From: Morchella semilibera | Taxonomy: Eukaryota; Ascomycota; Pezizomycetes; Pezizales; Morchellaceae | DNA length: 64,000 nucleotides | Direction of reading: 5' to 3' | Assembly (NCBI GenBank): GCA_009192285.1 | Contig: WBVU01000004.1 | Coordinates: 1,572,001 to 1,636,000, forward strand | In this document: piece by piece, positions 1 through 11,979 of the stretch | Numbering within the stretch: position 1 is the first letter of the stretch | Layout of the letters: each line of letters opens with the position of its first letter | Made by a program: the position numbers and the translations under genes | Notes under the pieces: generated by a model | Seen by the model: the letters and a program-made list of their open reading frames with translations, nothing else | Database searches by the model: none | Told to the model about the DNA's origin: nothing

Positions 1-1167
1 GATCTTGGGGGCCGAATAAACCTGGTTAAGAGAGATCTTCGGGTCTCTTTGGTTCAAATTACTTGCGCGTAACCTGGCGGATAATGTATGTGTACTCTAC
101 GTACATATTCCCGTTCTAGGCTTTGCACATATTGGTACCATATAACCACCCCTGTGCTATATAATGGTTCTGTTCGCCGTCCTGGGGGCTTTTTTTTTCC
201 TTCTTTCCTGGGAACACGCTCGTAGCATCATCTAACATATCGCGCCAAATCGATCCACGGATTCGAGCCGTGTGGTCTCCAGGATTGGCTCTGCTCCCGG
301 CCCGAGCATGGATCATGGATGATCACCCTCACCAATCTGGGTGATGTGCGACCGTGAAAATATTAGGCTATTTTTAACCTCCATTGTCAACCCAGACAAC
401 AGCCACAGTTAATAGTGTATTTTCGGCCCTTTTTCCCCATTTCCTATATCCCTTCTAATAGTTCAAGCCTTTCCTCGGAACAGCCTCCCCATCACGACTG
501 GTGGCCCGTGTACGTCCCGAAGAACTTCTCGATAGGACGATTAGCTGCTAATGTGTACCAAGATTCTGGAACCGGACGTATTAATTGTTTATTGTGCACT
601 TGATATACATATTTAGCAGTTTCCGAGCGCATAATTGAGTAGGTTTATCTGGGATTGATATATGCCGCTTATTATATCTAATTGAGCCATCCGAGGATTG
701 AAACGGCGACCTGGGGACGGGGGAGAGGGAAAGCAGGCCAGGGTATGTATGGGGGTTAATATTAATATATGTGCCGGAAGAGGTAGAGCTGGGAGTACCG
801 GCGCTCTGGTAGTAACAAGGACTGCGTTCTAGACCATAGACGCATGGTGTTTACCCGGCCGTAGGACCCTGACCCGCTTACATAACGTAACTTGAAGTTA
901 TGGCTGGTTCGACCTCAACTTCACTCACATGCGAGAGAGCTCTTCTTTCACGCCCCCTCCCTGTTCCACCTCATCCACCCCTCCTCTATCAAAAATTACA
1001 TAGAGTTTTCTGTACCTCTTCGGTGTCGAGAGCTTTATCTTTTCTGTTTTTGGAATCATTTCCCTCAATCTTTCGCTGTTCCCCACTTTTTCTATTTGCT
1101 TCGTTGTACAAGAGGCACCTCAGGAGGACATACCCATTCTACCCCCCATCCAATATAAAGCTTCATC
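1..1167. other. Upstream spacer, no gene seen
   Basis: I see no coding region with codon continuity or intron signals here. The open frames near 900-1319 lie in the pyrimidine-rich stretch just before the first gene and look like promoter/5' UTR sequence (long T/C tracts around 940-1100, CAATATAAAG at 1151). Confidence 0.5.
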
Positions 1168-2688
1168 ATGAACATTGGAGGAGACGAACAACGGTAGGTC
1201 GTGATTATTGGACCTATCTTACTGCCATGTTGCCCTTACATCCTATGGTGGAACACGGACACGTTGCTGGTTCGGCGGGTTTGCAACCGCACCTGCTGTG
1301 TCAAAAAACGATTCATTAAATGTTTGCACATGGACATTATGCTGATATATGCCTCTTTACTCTAAATAGTTGGCGTCAGCGGGGCCAACAGCCGGCGCAA
1401 CGACCGCAAGGCGGTGGGCAGCGAAGAAACAACAATCCCGGGGGAAACCCAAACAGCAACGGGAATGTCTGGCAAGGCCCAAATCAGCAGCAGCAACAGC
1501 ATCAACAGCAACACCAGCAGGGGGTACAGGCTCACATTGATGTTCATGTGCCCGTTAGAGGGTTTAATGGGAAGGAAGTGGAGGATTTCCTGTTTCGTGG
1601 TACGTGCAAGACCGTTTTTCTTAATCGTGTTATCTCGGTATACCGGAGATGACGAAAAGTATCACCCATGATTGAGATAACCCACAACCGTGTCTCTGAG
1701 ACAATTGTTTTTTTTTAATTTTCCCTTTGTACCCCCCCACCCCCTCAGCTTGTTTCTTCTATCTCAATTGTTTCGTAACATTGGGTTCCGACTCACCGCG
1801 AACTTCGGCACTTTTTTATCTACCTACCCCACCATACAAGTCCTGGACATTCCCTTTGGGAAAGCTAGGGCATATTGTCGATCATGCTTACGAACGTTTC
1901 TGTACAACCCTGCACCTCTATATACTTTCTCTTTCGTACAGCACCGTGATAGAAGTGGTAATTTTGTGTCATAATTCCCGAAACCACGCTAGAGCGCTCC
2001 TTTTTTTTTTTTTTATTATTCTGTCACGCTCTTGCATGTAGCATTGCGGCGGTTATCTCGCCCTGTTACATGCCCTTCTGCTGTTGTCTGCAAGGCGTAA
2101 TTGTGGCAGGGAGTTTTTTGGAGCTCGGGACAATCATTCTTATTGACCGGGATTATTTCCTCTTACAACATCCATTATGCATTAAACTACCATTATAGGA
2201 AGTATCCGGCTAATATTATTCCTGAGATTTATAGCTTATGAGAAAGAAATGCAAGCGGCAAAGAATACGGGTGTTGACCAAAGTAAGTCTAGCCTCGCCC
2301 CTTCCATGCGTATGGTTCTTCCATGAAACGTAAAAGGAATCGCTGGGATGTCAACGGCTTCATTCCCATGGCTGAAGCCTCTCGATAATTGGGATATCTC
2401 CTAGTTCTGACACTTATTAACGTATTAAGGCCAAAAACCTATGATTTATAAGTCTGACAAGGACAAAGGCTGGTCGACACCAAAAAATGTCTGGGGACTT
2501 AAAGGTTTGCCTACCCCCCCCCCCCCCCCCCGATTATCTGATGAGAATTGCATTGATATTTTGTCATTGGACACCGTTAATCGTACTGCACTGACTCTCT
2601 AGCAGCCGGCGCAATGGCTTCCGGCGGCAACTTTTTGACTCAGCTCAAAAAGAGCCAAGCAGCGTTGCAGAACACCTCAAGGGATTAA
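1168..2688 (+). CDS. Hypothetical small Q/N-rich protein, five exons
   Basis: I do not recognise the family. Exons are 1168-1193, 1370-1599, 2235-2282, 2430-2504 and 2603-2688. All phases close and give 154 residues. The N-terminal part (residues 9-65) is rich in Gln, Asn, Gly and Arg, including a QQQQQHQQQHQQ run, and is probably disordered. It is followed by a more ordered part beginning HVPVRGFNGKEVEDFLFRAY, then a Trp-containing WSTPKNVWGLK segment, and a C-terminal block MASGGNFLTQLKKSQAAL that could form a helix. The start is the ATG at 1168 after a T/C-rich leader. Intron 2 is long for this genome (635 nt), and intron 4 holds an 18-base C run. The exon chain is inferred from phase and splice signals, so the middle exons are less certain than exon 2. 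No signal peptide or membrane segment is present. Confidence 0.55.
2514..2531. repeat. Poly-C run of 18 in an intron
   Basis: An uninterrupted 18-base C tract lies in the last intron of the small Q/N-rich gene. Such tracts recur in this window (for example near 13243, 32093 and 53496). Confidence 0.9.
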
Positions 2689-5013
2689 TTACCAGACATC
2701 GCGTTTAAGAGTTGGCAATCGAGGTGTTCTGTACTTTGTGGAGTTTTTGGAAAAGAAGTCTGGGCCATTAGATGCCCATTAACAACGGAAATAATTAATT
2801 TTAGCTTTTGCTTATGGCGCTTCTTGTCCCGGTGTTGTTTTTTCTTTTGTACGGAATCACGGCCTTAAAAGTGTCCAAATAGACATAATAGGCCGCCCAG
2901 CAAAGCAAAGCACTTATTTTATCCGAGATCATATTTTTAAACTCTCTAGTCACATCGATAGCATGTAGTTGTGAATGGAGAAATTTTACCAACAATTTTT
3001 GATGTTATTGGTTCCCATGACTACAGACGCACTACTACCATAAAAGGTAGCATACATACTCTAGTAGCTTGTTGCCATGCAACTGACAACCAATCAGTCC
3101 TCCTGTCAATAATTGCTCGTCCAATCAACGGGTCATCTGCTTACAAGCCAGGTCGGTTGCGCGCTGTAGAACCTCTCTCATCGCGCCCTGCATTTTTCTC
3201 CAGACGCCACAAGCTAGAGTGCGCAGCAGAATTCGGGTGATCTGATGTCTAAAGCTGTCGCGGATGTAACCAGACAGCTCATGCTAAGAACTCGAAAACA
3301 GGGATGTAGACCAATCATTCTTGCAATAGAATAATGCAAATTAAAAATTATTATTGATAAAAAAGCATTTTGGGATAGTATTCCTGTTTTGCCCTCCTGA
3401 ACGAAGTTAAAGTTATGTGTTATGTGTGGTGGCAAATACCAGGAGCTGAGGTTCTCATGTGTTACCATGGCTATGGCTACAAGGGGGAAATGGCGACGAC
3501 AACTTCAGCTCTAGTGACATTTTTTTTCCCCTTTCAATTTTTGCCAGCAATCCTCAAAGCCAACGTCATGGATAGAGCTGATAATGTAAGGCCTAATATC
3601 TAAATATGAATTTTGATTAATACTAGCTAGTTAGGCTGCAATCATGTGTTGTGTGCTCGTGCTTGCACAATGGAACTACCTAGACAATTGACAACCACGT
3701 CCACGTCTGCCTTCAGAGTATTCCCGGTCCCCAAGAATTCTGCAACCAATGGGTTTGCCGAAGGGCGTGCTTTGACACGATCCACGAGTCTCACATACGA
3801 AGGGGGTTCTTTTTTTTTTTTAGTCTCCCTTGTTCCCCTGAAAAGCGGCAATCTTGGATAGGCCAACACACTTAAGTGATCAATTGCGTGGGGGCTTTAA
3901 CGGGTGCGAACGTCTGGCAATTTAAAACCTGACGCCTATCATGTACTAGTCTGAAATTACACAAGTGCAGGCTCTTCCATCAAGTGTTTTTGACCAGGCT
4001 CAGACCCCACTGACTCAGGAAAGGGAGCGACACAAATTCAATATGGTGATTGGTTCCGTGAAGGGTTTCGCCTGAACTTTGCGTTCTTGATATCCCTTGA
4101 TATCTGATCGTCACTGTTCGATAGTAAGGGTTGATAACCTTAGTTGGAAACGGAATATTGTATTTGGAATACTTGTAGTGGTTATATAAGGTGGCGTCTT
4201 ATGGGTTACACAGTACCGAAGTTTAGCGAGTGATAGTTGATGTCGCGGATGTGTGTCCGGTAGGTTCCGAGGAGAGTTCTTCGTACCACTCACTAAAAAA
4301 GTATCCTCCTATATAATCATAAGCTAAGCCAGCATTCTAGGTCACCGTTACTGCCATAAAGTATGCAACAGGTTTCAAGACTGTCTGGGCCGCTGTCCTC
4401 ATGACTTGGGTCAGAGGGGGTCAAATCTGGACCCCTGTACTGCCTGATATGCCAGCGATTGGGCTGATCGCCTGCCTAATATCGAGTCAAATCCACCGTT
4501 GGAGGGACACAAGTGTCTGGGCCTCACGAAACCCACTTTGAAAACGGCAGATGAGGGTTTACAGGCTATCAAATGATATCACATCTCATGAAACTATGCG
4601 CAGTCAAGTATTCTGGAGGCGCATTTGGCAGCTGAGTTTACCTTATCCGCCCCACCACTTCTCTCCAACTAACGGTGCTGTGATCCGCAAGTCTAGCCCA
4701 TCATTTACAAAAACAAGAGATACTCGGTGTAGCCAAAAGCGGTTGGATCAACTACCGATGGGGAGCAAGGCCCAAGAGTGGGCTAATAGATTAGAGTAAG
4801 CTACCAAACATGCATGCATTACTTCATTATTGTTCTTCCGCATCATACATTTTCATTCCCCATCAGACTTTCCCATGCATGAAGTGTCTACTCTAACCGT
4901 ATAATTAACTTTCAGACACACACTTCCTCTACTACCAACATTACAGCAAGTAATGATATGACACTTTTCATGACCATTAAAAAATACCGGGGATTACCTT
5001 CAACTACATGTGC
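2689..5013. other. Spacer without recognised gene
   Basis: About 2.3 kb between the 3' ends of two convergent genes. Only short, poorly composed open frames occur. I see no transposase-like or RNA-gene signal. Confidence 0.5.
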
Positions 5014-6005
5014 CTATTTCTCCTCCTCACCACTCTTCGCCACACTGGATTCATTCTTCTTAGCCAGGGCCAAGAATTTCTGACATGCGGGTTTTGTAAG
5101 ATCCTTCCCAGACAGCTCCTTGTATCTCTTGACGATAAGGCTATATTTGTCCGACTTGGTAACATCGGCTTCAGCTTGTTTTAGGAAAAGCAACTATGAG
5201 AAAATAACCAAAATTAGCGGTGCCTATAGACAGCAAAGATTTCGAGGAGTTACTTCTTCATCAGTGAGTTCCGTATCACGATCCTTGAGCACTTTCTGAT
5301 AGCGCAACCGTACAGCGGTCAAGGTCCTCTCGTTTCCCGAACCACCTGTTACATTGACAAGATTGGTGATGTCTTGCCAACTCTTTCCTTCTTTCTTCAA
5401 ATGAGTAATGAGATTATCTTCCTCCTTCGACCAATTGCCTTTTTGCCCAGTGATCGGCTTGGGTGCCTTGCGCCTTTTTTTTTTCGTTGCTGGAGTAGAA
5501 GAAACGGCTTCTTCACCCTCGGCATCTGCGGGATTTTTACAAATTTGTTACACATTTAGTTTAAATGCAAGGTTAATTCTAATCAAGTAGCACACCCAAT
5601 TGCGCGGGAACTACATGTACTGAACTTACCTCCTGCCTCACGACCCTCTTCAGCTTCCTCTGTTTCCACAGTTCTTTTCTTGGGCCGTGGTAACTTTTCG
5701 TTACCACGGCTCTGGCCAGGATCCCCTGCTATATCATATCTCTGATCCAACGCTTCGCTGGCGGCACGCTTCTTGTGGACTTCAGTTTTTTTTGACACGG
5801 GACGGGTTTTCAGAGACCTTTCCCCCTGTTTGGCTCCTGCGGGAGAAAAAGTAGGAGGAGGAAAGATTGGTTCTTGGTCTTCTTCCTTATCCTTATCCTC
5901 CTCCTCTTTGATGTATGTTTGATCGGGTTTTCCTTTGACACTGACAGGGTTCCCAGACTCGTCGGTGAGATGAACTGATACTTGATTTTCTTCTTCGGCG
6001 TTCAT
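5014..6005 (-). CDS. Nuclear SANT/Myb-type DNA-binding protein, copy 1
   Basis: Likely a DNA- or chromatin-binding protein of 275 residues. Exons on the minus strand are 6005-5630, 5525-5254 and 5193-5014, with phases 1 and 0 closing exactly. Residues 1-125 are acidic and charged (EEEDKDKEEDQE, then Lys/Arg-rich stretches with PRPKKR and TKKKRRK that could be nuclear localisation signals). A SANT/Myb-like helical repeat starts at about residue 155 with NWSKEEDNLITHLKKEGKSW and contains the usual spaced tryptophans. A second, weaker helical segment starts with ELTDEELLFLKQAEAD. The start is the ATG before NAEEENQ; an upstream in-frame ATG at about 6101 is less likely because the intervening sequence is poorly composed. 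The next gene on the same strand has the same architecture and a matching intron position. The target and pathway are unknown. Confidence 0.75.
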
Positions 6006-7258
6006 CCTTTTGGTAAGTTTCGATTTAAATGATCGACGTCTGGATGTCCTAACTTTGACAGTCCGAGCAGCGGCAGTATGTGCATTGCAGTGCAGCCTTG
6101 CCATCCTTATAGATCCCCAGATCAGCTCTGCAGACCCAACAAGGGGGGAGTGGGGTGTTAGAGGTATTTCCCATCCTCCGCAACATAGGATATTCATCTA
6201 CAGGATACAGTCATTGGTGAATACCAACAATCTACCCCGTAACAAACTCTAGACCGTAGTTGGTGATGTAACAATGAGTACATTAGTATCAAAGAAACGA
6301 GGGCTGCAGAATCCCGCATAGTCAAGAATAAAGTTTTTCCTATGTTGGTTCACTAGCTCCATGAGCCGTGTTAACTCTCATTTTATGAGTTTACGCAAAC
6401 CACCTTTCAAACTAATAAACGTTTGTGTTCGGAGTACCTTGTGTGGTCCAGTTAATATGATTAGATCGAGGATCGTGCGCATCTAATGATATGTCTGTAC
6501 GTAAAGCTTCAGCAGTATTGTAAGTGTGTACGAAACAATTTATTTATCAATCAATCAACGATGTCCTACTGGAGGGCGCTAGTTGTTTTGAATTGGATTC
6601 GTGGCATGGGGGTTTCAGTTCGTGATGGCTGGTTGGCTTCTTTGTTTTTCACCCACAACACAACATATGTCACATGTCAGTAATTTGGTAAAGCCAATAG
6701 TATAGAAAAAGACTGCGCGTGAGCAAGGATATGGTATCTGCAGACAATTAATTACATATGTTTCATTGGGTGGTGAGTAAAGAGTCCCAAAAGTGTGGCC
6801 ACCATGAATGCCGAGTGATATTCGGTGAGTGTGTCACAGGGATGCACTACAAGCAACCAATAAAGGGAAGCATGTTTCTAAATGGTTATTAACATAGCTA
6901 TTGTCATTTCCGAGTATCTGGTAATCTTTCTGCTGGTAATCTTTTGTAATTGGGACAAGTCATAAATAATCCAGTACCAATGGATCCTAAGTACATTAAG
7001 TATGTACATGTAGGTAGATCATCTGATCATGTGACCGTCCCTTAGTAAGAAGGCTCGATCCCATGATCGCCAAATCAAAATGTCAGTTCCATCAGGCTCT
7101 CGTGGCTACTCTAATCCCGAAAAAAAAAAGAAAGGGTTCCTGATCGTAAAATATGTTAATCATTCTTTGATATGGTCATTTATCCAAAAAAATAACCCAA
7201 TGTGGTAGAGAAAATATTGTAAATTTTCCCAAACAATGATAAAAACGTTCAGATCTCA
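6006..7258. other. Spacer between the two SANT genes
   Basis: A-T-rich sequence with no supportable gene. It would contain the promoter of the first SANT gene. A TACATGTA octamer lies near 7004. Confidence 0.5.
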
Positions 7259-8137
7259 TCAATAAGCCTTCTTCATGGCTGCCTTCTTTCTCTGTACATC
7301 CAAAGCCTTGATCTTTGTTCGAATAAGGCGCTTACTGAACCGTCCACTTCCTGGCTTTGACCGCCTGAAAAACTCATTTCCGATGTTCGCCCATCTATTC
7401 GAATCAACACTCTCAATTGCTTGTGCAAGAATCGCAGCCTACCACCCTCCGCCATAAATTAGTGTTAACTTGAGCTTAGGTAGACTTAACAGGGGGAGAA
7501 CACATACGTCTTCATTTGTCCAGGTGCAATCCAACTCCCTCAAGAGCAGCTTTGAAATCTTATTTTGTATCGCGATCTCAGTCCTCCTGCCGCCCGAAAT
7601 CCTAGAGAAATCCGCACAAACTTTCCGGGCATCCCTATATCTTCTAAGAAGCTCTTTGAGAACCATAACCTCCCCTTTAGTCCATCGACTCCCGTTCTCA
7701 GTCATGCCCCTCCCAGCGCCTCCTTCGCTCTCAATGGGCTCCTCCTTTACAGAAACACTAGTCACCTCCACAGGAATATCACCCTCCCTGTGGCCTCCCT
7801 CCTCCTGCTCCTCTTCCCCCTCCTCCTCATCACCATAATCATCACCACTACCACACTCAGTATATTGCTCTTCACCAACATATGTAGGAGGAGCCCTATC
7901 GCCCTCGCCCCGATCCCCCCCACCGCCGCCGCTAGTGATGAACCCAAAACCTACATCTCGCCTCCTCTGCTGCTTCCGAGACGGTGAGTCATCGATCTCC
8001 AAAATCTCCTCAAATCTCGGGGCAGGTCTTTTCAGTCTCCCCGCGCTATCAGATGACTTATCTATCATTAGCGGAAAGAGCGGAAACCTATCATTGGCAG
8101 TAACCCACGGAGCTACGTCATAGCTGGATTGAAACAT
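7259..8137 (-). CDS. Nuclear SANT/Myb-type DNA-binding protein, copy 2
   Basis: A 269-residue protein from exons 8137-7508 and 7438-7259 (single phase-0 intron). Residues 1-140 are low complexity: a glycine run (SGGGGGDRGEG), then a strongly acidic stretch (DEEEGEEEQEEGG) and VSVKEEPIE, which resembles a SUMO-acceptor consensus. From about residue 150 there is a SANT/Myb-like repeat beginning SRWTKGEVMVLKELLRRYRD. A second starts with CTWTNEDAAILAQAIES and ends with a basic helix (RTKIKALDVQRKKAAMKK). The spaced tryptophans and basic recognition-helix-like segments suggest DNA binding. The organisation parallels the neighbouring gene, and both genes carry an intron straight after the Thr-x-Glu-Glu/Asp at the start of the second repeat. 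No specific target can be named. Confidence 0.75.
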
Positions 8138-10736
8138 TTGAATTTTTGGTAATCTGGTTTCTATACACGATATGTGGGGTGGCTATCTTAGTAGACAGAT
8201 GGAATACGGCATGTTGGTTATATAACACTATATGATATCGTACATATAGGCACATATGGGTACATATGGTGGTATATAGAGCCATATGGATTCATATGCA
8301 AGAGAATCTAGAGGTGGTTGAATCCAGAATATTCAAATAAGAAGAAAAAGAAAGAAGGGTCCAGTGTTATGGATTGTTGGGGGTATCAAACACTCAGCAG
8401 CAGTATAGAAAATGACATCACAAACAGCAAGTATCCGGGCTACTCTGGAAAAACGAACTAGATAGTACTTTCAGGAATTCAGAATGTGGCTGGTCCTGTG
8501 ATCTTTCACTGTGATCTTTCAACCTTGAAGGCTGCATGTATCAATCAGTTAATCTTAACCCTGAAGTGTGCTATAACTCTTAATCATGAGGTATCACTCG
8601 ACCCATCACTCAGCACTAAAAAGATTACTAACCGAGACAGGGTGTGAACATTTGCGTTGCAACTAAGGATATAACTCCAGATTAGAGCGTGTTGGCCACA
8701 CTCATATTTTCAAATTTTGAGTTGGAATTTCGAGCTCTTGGCGGGCTATCCACACCAAAAACCAGTCGCCAAGAACTAAATATTTAGACTCAGAAGTTCT
8801 TGGCCAATACGCCCTATTACAACGTGCTTGTCAATAGTCTTGAGCCATATATATTGTTGCTATCAGGGAATCTCTTTTAAAGGGTGGTATTTTGTAATTT
8901 TCGTACTGGGGGGTGTTTTGGGCGGCTGAGCTCTCAATGTTCGCTCATCTGCGACATTAATACATTGTCAAACATCACAGCAGATGGTGTATTCTCAAAA
9001 ATTATTTTAATTAGATTTATTTGTAAACTATATATTTGTAACACAGGCCCAGATGCCGACCAGAACGGGCGAGTGCGCAAAAGGCCATGAACCAAACCTG
9101 CTGTTGCTGCCCACCAAAGGTTAACTATGTTAGCAGTAAGTAATAAGACGTGTCATTGCTGCCCCCAAAAGCCATCCTCGATTTATACTAGCGAAGATAG
9201 GATTGGATTGTAATGGCCAGCGATACGCGTCTACGCGTCTTTATGTTTCGACATGTCGTGGTAATTAAAGTATGAAACAAAATAGATATAGTTGAGAGGT
9301 GAGTGGCGCATTTGTACAACTGCAAGTACTGGTAGTCGTGGGACAGACCTGAAGATATATTGGTAGATTAACACTTGAACCGTGTAGTGGAGATATTTAG
9401 TTGATATAATATGTATAAAACCGCAATTGTTTGACTTCATTTTGTTTTGTTTTATTTTGTTTTGTAGGACCCATCATTTTTTGTATTTGTGATCATGATG
9501 CTTTAACCATTTTAGCCTGTGCTGCGCTTTGGCCTCGTCATAATCTCGTTGATATTGGTACGTTATCAGGCCTGATTGATATATATATTGATATTTATAT
9601 TTTTTGAACAATGAATGCCATCGAGTAATGTAATTGTGTTGGCCTCGACCTGTGCTCTAAGGGTCGAAAATTGTGCAGAAAGTTAACAAAGGAAGAGACA
9701 TTCGCTTGTTGGATTTGAGCAACGACGTGCTTGTCGCTCTTTGTCTACGGGGAGGGGTGGCTCAAATGCGAGTTGTATCATCAGCTCTCGTCTTTTTGCG
9801 AGAGTTGGTACCTTTTTGATGATGGGCGACGATGATGATGACTCTGGAACAAGAGAGAAGATTCTGAGCTATCTAATAAGTTGACCACTGACTGAAACTC
9901 GCCGTGACCACATGACGTTGAGATGTTGCTAAAAGAAATATCTGCCGTATCTTTCTGTACTAATTTTGACCAAACACCGGGGATTATTGGATATTTCCTA
10001 AGGGCCACAGAAGAGCGCTCAGAATAATATACTGGCTCCAAAAATAGAGTTTTTCCAGACTCGGAGACAAAGAGGATCGATCCATTTTCGGACGCGTGTA
10101 TACGATTGAGTTACTGTGGGCGAGAGTTCAAGCGAAGGATGCGAAACAAGATGTTGAATCACGAAGTTGACCAATTGGATATGGCGAATACAGGACGGGT
10201 CGATTAAGGAAATAGCGATTACCTGACTGGCAGGAGCCGAACCTCCAATTTGAGAAGTCGGCCTGGTTCCCGGCAAGGTTATCATATTTTTGTTTTTTTG
10301 TTTATGTTTATTGTGATACGAAAATTTTGTTCTTCGAGTGGACCGATGCCGCCGAAACTTTGCGTTGATAGTTTGAATTTTTTTTTTGAAGACGGCCGCC
10401 GCAGTGCAGATAGTCGCCTCGTTGTTCCCAAAACACAGATCGAGTCGAATTGATCCAGCTGTGCGGTTGTGCCGAAAGCTAAAAACCCCCTTCCCTCATG
10501 AACATCCACCACATTTTAAGCCACCAAGAACAAAAACTACAAGATACCGAGCGATGACAAGAGGAAACAAGTAATTAAGAAATACAGCATAAAAATGAAA
10601 AAGAAAAAAAGAACACGAAGTTGTCAGGGGGAAACATGAACACAGACAGCAGTACACGTCGTATTAATTTTGGAGCACAAACGAAAAGGAAAGATGCCAC
10701 ACATTCACGGGCAGATTGCGTTAACACGCGCAAGGT
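8138..10736. other. Spacer with a short inverted-repeat element
   Basis: About 2.6 kb without a convincing gene. It contains repeated CATATG palindromes at 8245-8300 just upstream of the second SANT gene, an inverted-repeat element at 8681-8819, and a (GTTTT)-like tract near 9440. Confidence 0.5.
8681..8819 (-). mobile_element. Short non-autonomous inverted-repeat element, family B copy 1
   Basis: About 140 bp bounded by imperfect inverted ends (TAGAGCGTGTTGGCCA at the left; the complement of TAGGGCGTATTGGCCA at the right). Its reverse complement aligns over most of its length to a shorter copy at 58403-58489, sharing AACTTCTGAGT, TTAGTTCTTGGCGAC and GTGTGGATAGCCC in the same order. No coding capacity, as expected of a MITE. 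The host transposase family is not identified. Confidence 0.7.
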
Positions 10737-11979
10737 TTACCTCCTGTAACTGCGGTCATCACGAGAATCGTCGCGGTACCCACCATAACCCCTTCCACCA
10801 CTTTCGCTGCCAGCAGGCGGGACGGCAGGCTCGGCGGCGGCAGTTCGGGAATAGCCGGGCTCACGGTCGGCGTAGCTGGTGTATCCTGGCTCCCTTGGAG
10901 CGCGACGATCTTCACGAGTGTAGCGATCATCGCCACGGCTTGATGCATAACGGTCCACACCACGGGGGGGAGGGTAGTCATCACGGGGTTCACGAGAACG
11001 GTAGTAGCGGTCACCACCGCGGCCATCACGATCATCGTAACGTGAAGAGTAGCCACGGTCATACTCATCGTAGCGTCCACCACGTGGAGGGTAACGCCCG
11101 CCGCCACGATCATCATAACGTGGAGGTGGAGGCCCACGGCGGAAATCATCTAAACATAAACATTAACCATATGTTCACAGTAATTAAATAATGGATAAAA
11201 GCTTACCTCTCTTTGGTGGGCCAAAGTACTTGCCCGGAGTTGGAGTTCTGGGACGGCTTCTTCTGGCCTTCTCAATGCTCAAGGTTCTACCCTCGAAGAC
11301 CTCGCCTTGCAAGCCCTCTTTAGCGCCATCGGCCTGCTCAAGAGTGGCCATCTTGACGAACCCGAATCCACGGGACTCCTTGGTGTGAGGGTCCAACATG
11401 ATCTGGCATTTCTCAACCTCACCATACTTGGCGAAGAGACGGGTAACGTCATCTTCAGTGAGGCGAGGGTGAATCCCGGTCACGAAGAGGTTGGTTCCAG
11501 TGTTGGTGGCACCATCGACTGGTGAGCCACCGTTTCCACCGCGGTGGCCACCGCGCTCAGATGTATTTGACGCTGTGTCAAGAGCACGGCGGTCATCAGG
11601 TCTTGACTCTGGTGGGACGGAACTATTGTAATACGTCAGAATGATGAATGATAGTGAAACAGAGCTAGTAGAGACAAATTTACCGTTCACCTCTACCCCC
11701 AGGGGACGCGCTTCTCACGCGATCACGCCTGGGAGGAGAATCTCCACGTCTGCCTCTGGGAGAAACAGAGCGCTCATCGCGCTGGTACTGCTCTCTGTCC
11801 TCTGTTTTTAATTAGCTTTACGCGTCCACATAGAATAAATCAAGGGGGGGAAAAAACAAGGCTGAAAGAAAAACAAACAACAAACAACAATTACGTGTCC
11901 GCACAGCCCAAAAGAAACTGGAGTAAAGCAAGAGTCATAGCATACCATCGTATCCACGGCTTTCATTTTCGTATTCCAT
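10737..11979 (-). CDS. Tra2-like SR/RGG RNA-binding protein with one RRM
   Basis: Probably a nuclear pre-mRNA splicing regulator of the transformer-2 type. Exons 11979-11946, 11801-11684, 11622-11207 and 11149-10737 join in phase to 326 residues. Residues 1-60 are Arg/Ser-rich (SVSPRGRRGDSPPRRDR). One RNA-recognition motif spans about 95-170, with RNP2 LFVTGI and RNP1 RGFGFVKM. It is followed by the basic linker RRSRPRTPTPGKYFGPPKR, which is typical of Tra2 proteins. Residues 190-326 are a Tyr/Asp/Arg/Gly-rich tail with many YDDR, GGRY and DRYY units. The start ATG gives the opening MEYENESRGYD. This RS-RRM-RS-like layout is what is known for Tra2. The tail's biased composition keeps several frames open on both strands, and those are not genes. 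Confidence 0.88.

Noticed and set aside
9781-10285. Two adjoining minus-strand open frames of 86 and 88 codons that could be exons of one gene
   Set aside because: No motif or homology is recognisable and no good splice pair joins them. They lie in the 3' flank of the RRM gene.
10670-11191. Long open frames opposite the last exon of the RRM gene
   Set aside because: They are by-products of the repetitive Arg/Gly/Tyr/Asp codons of the real exon.
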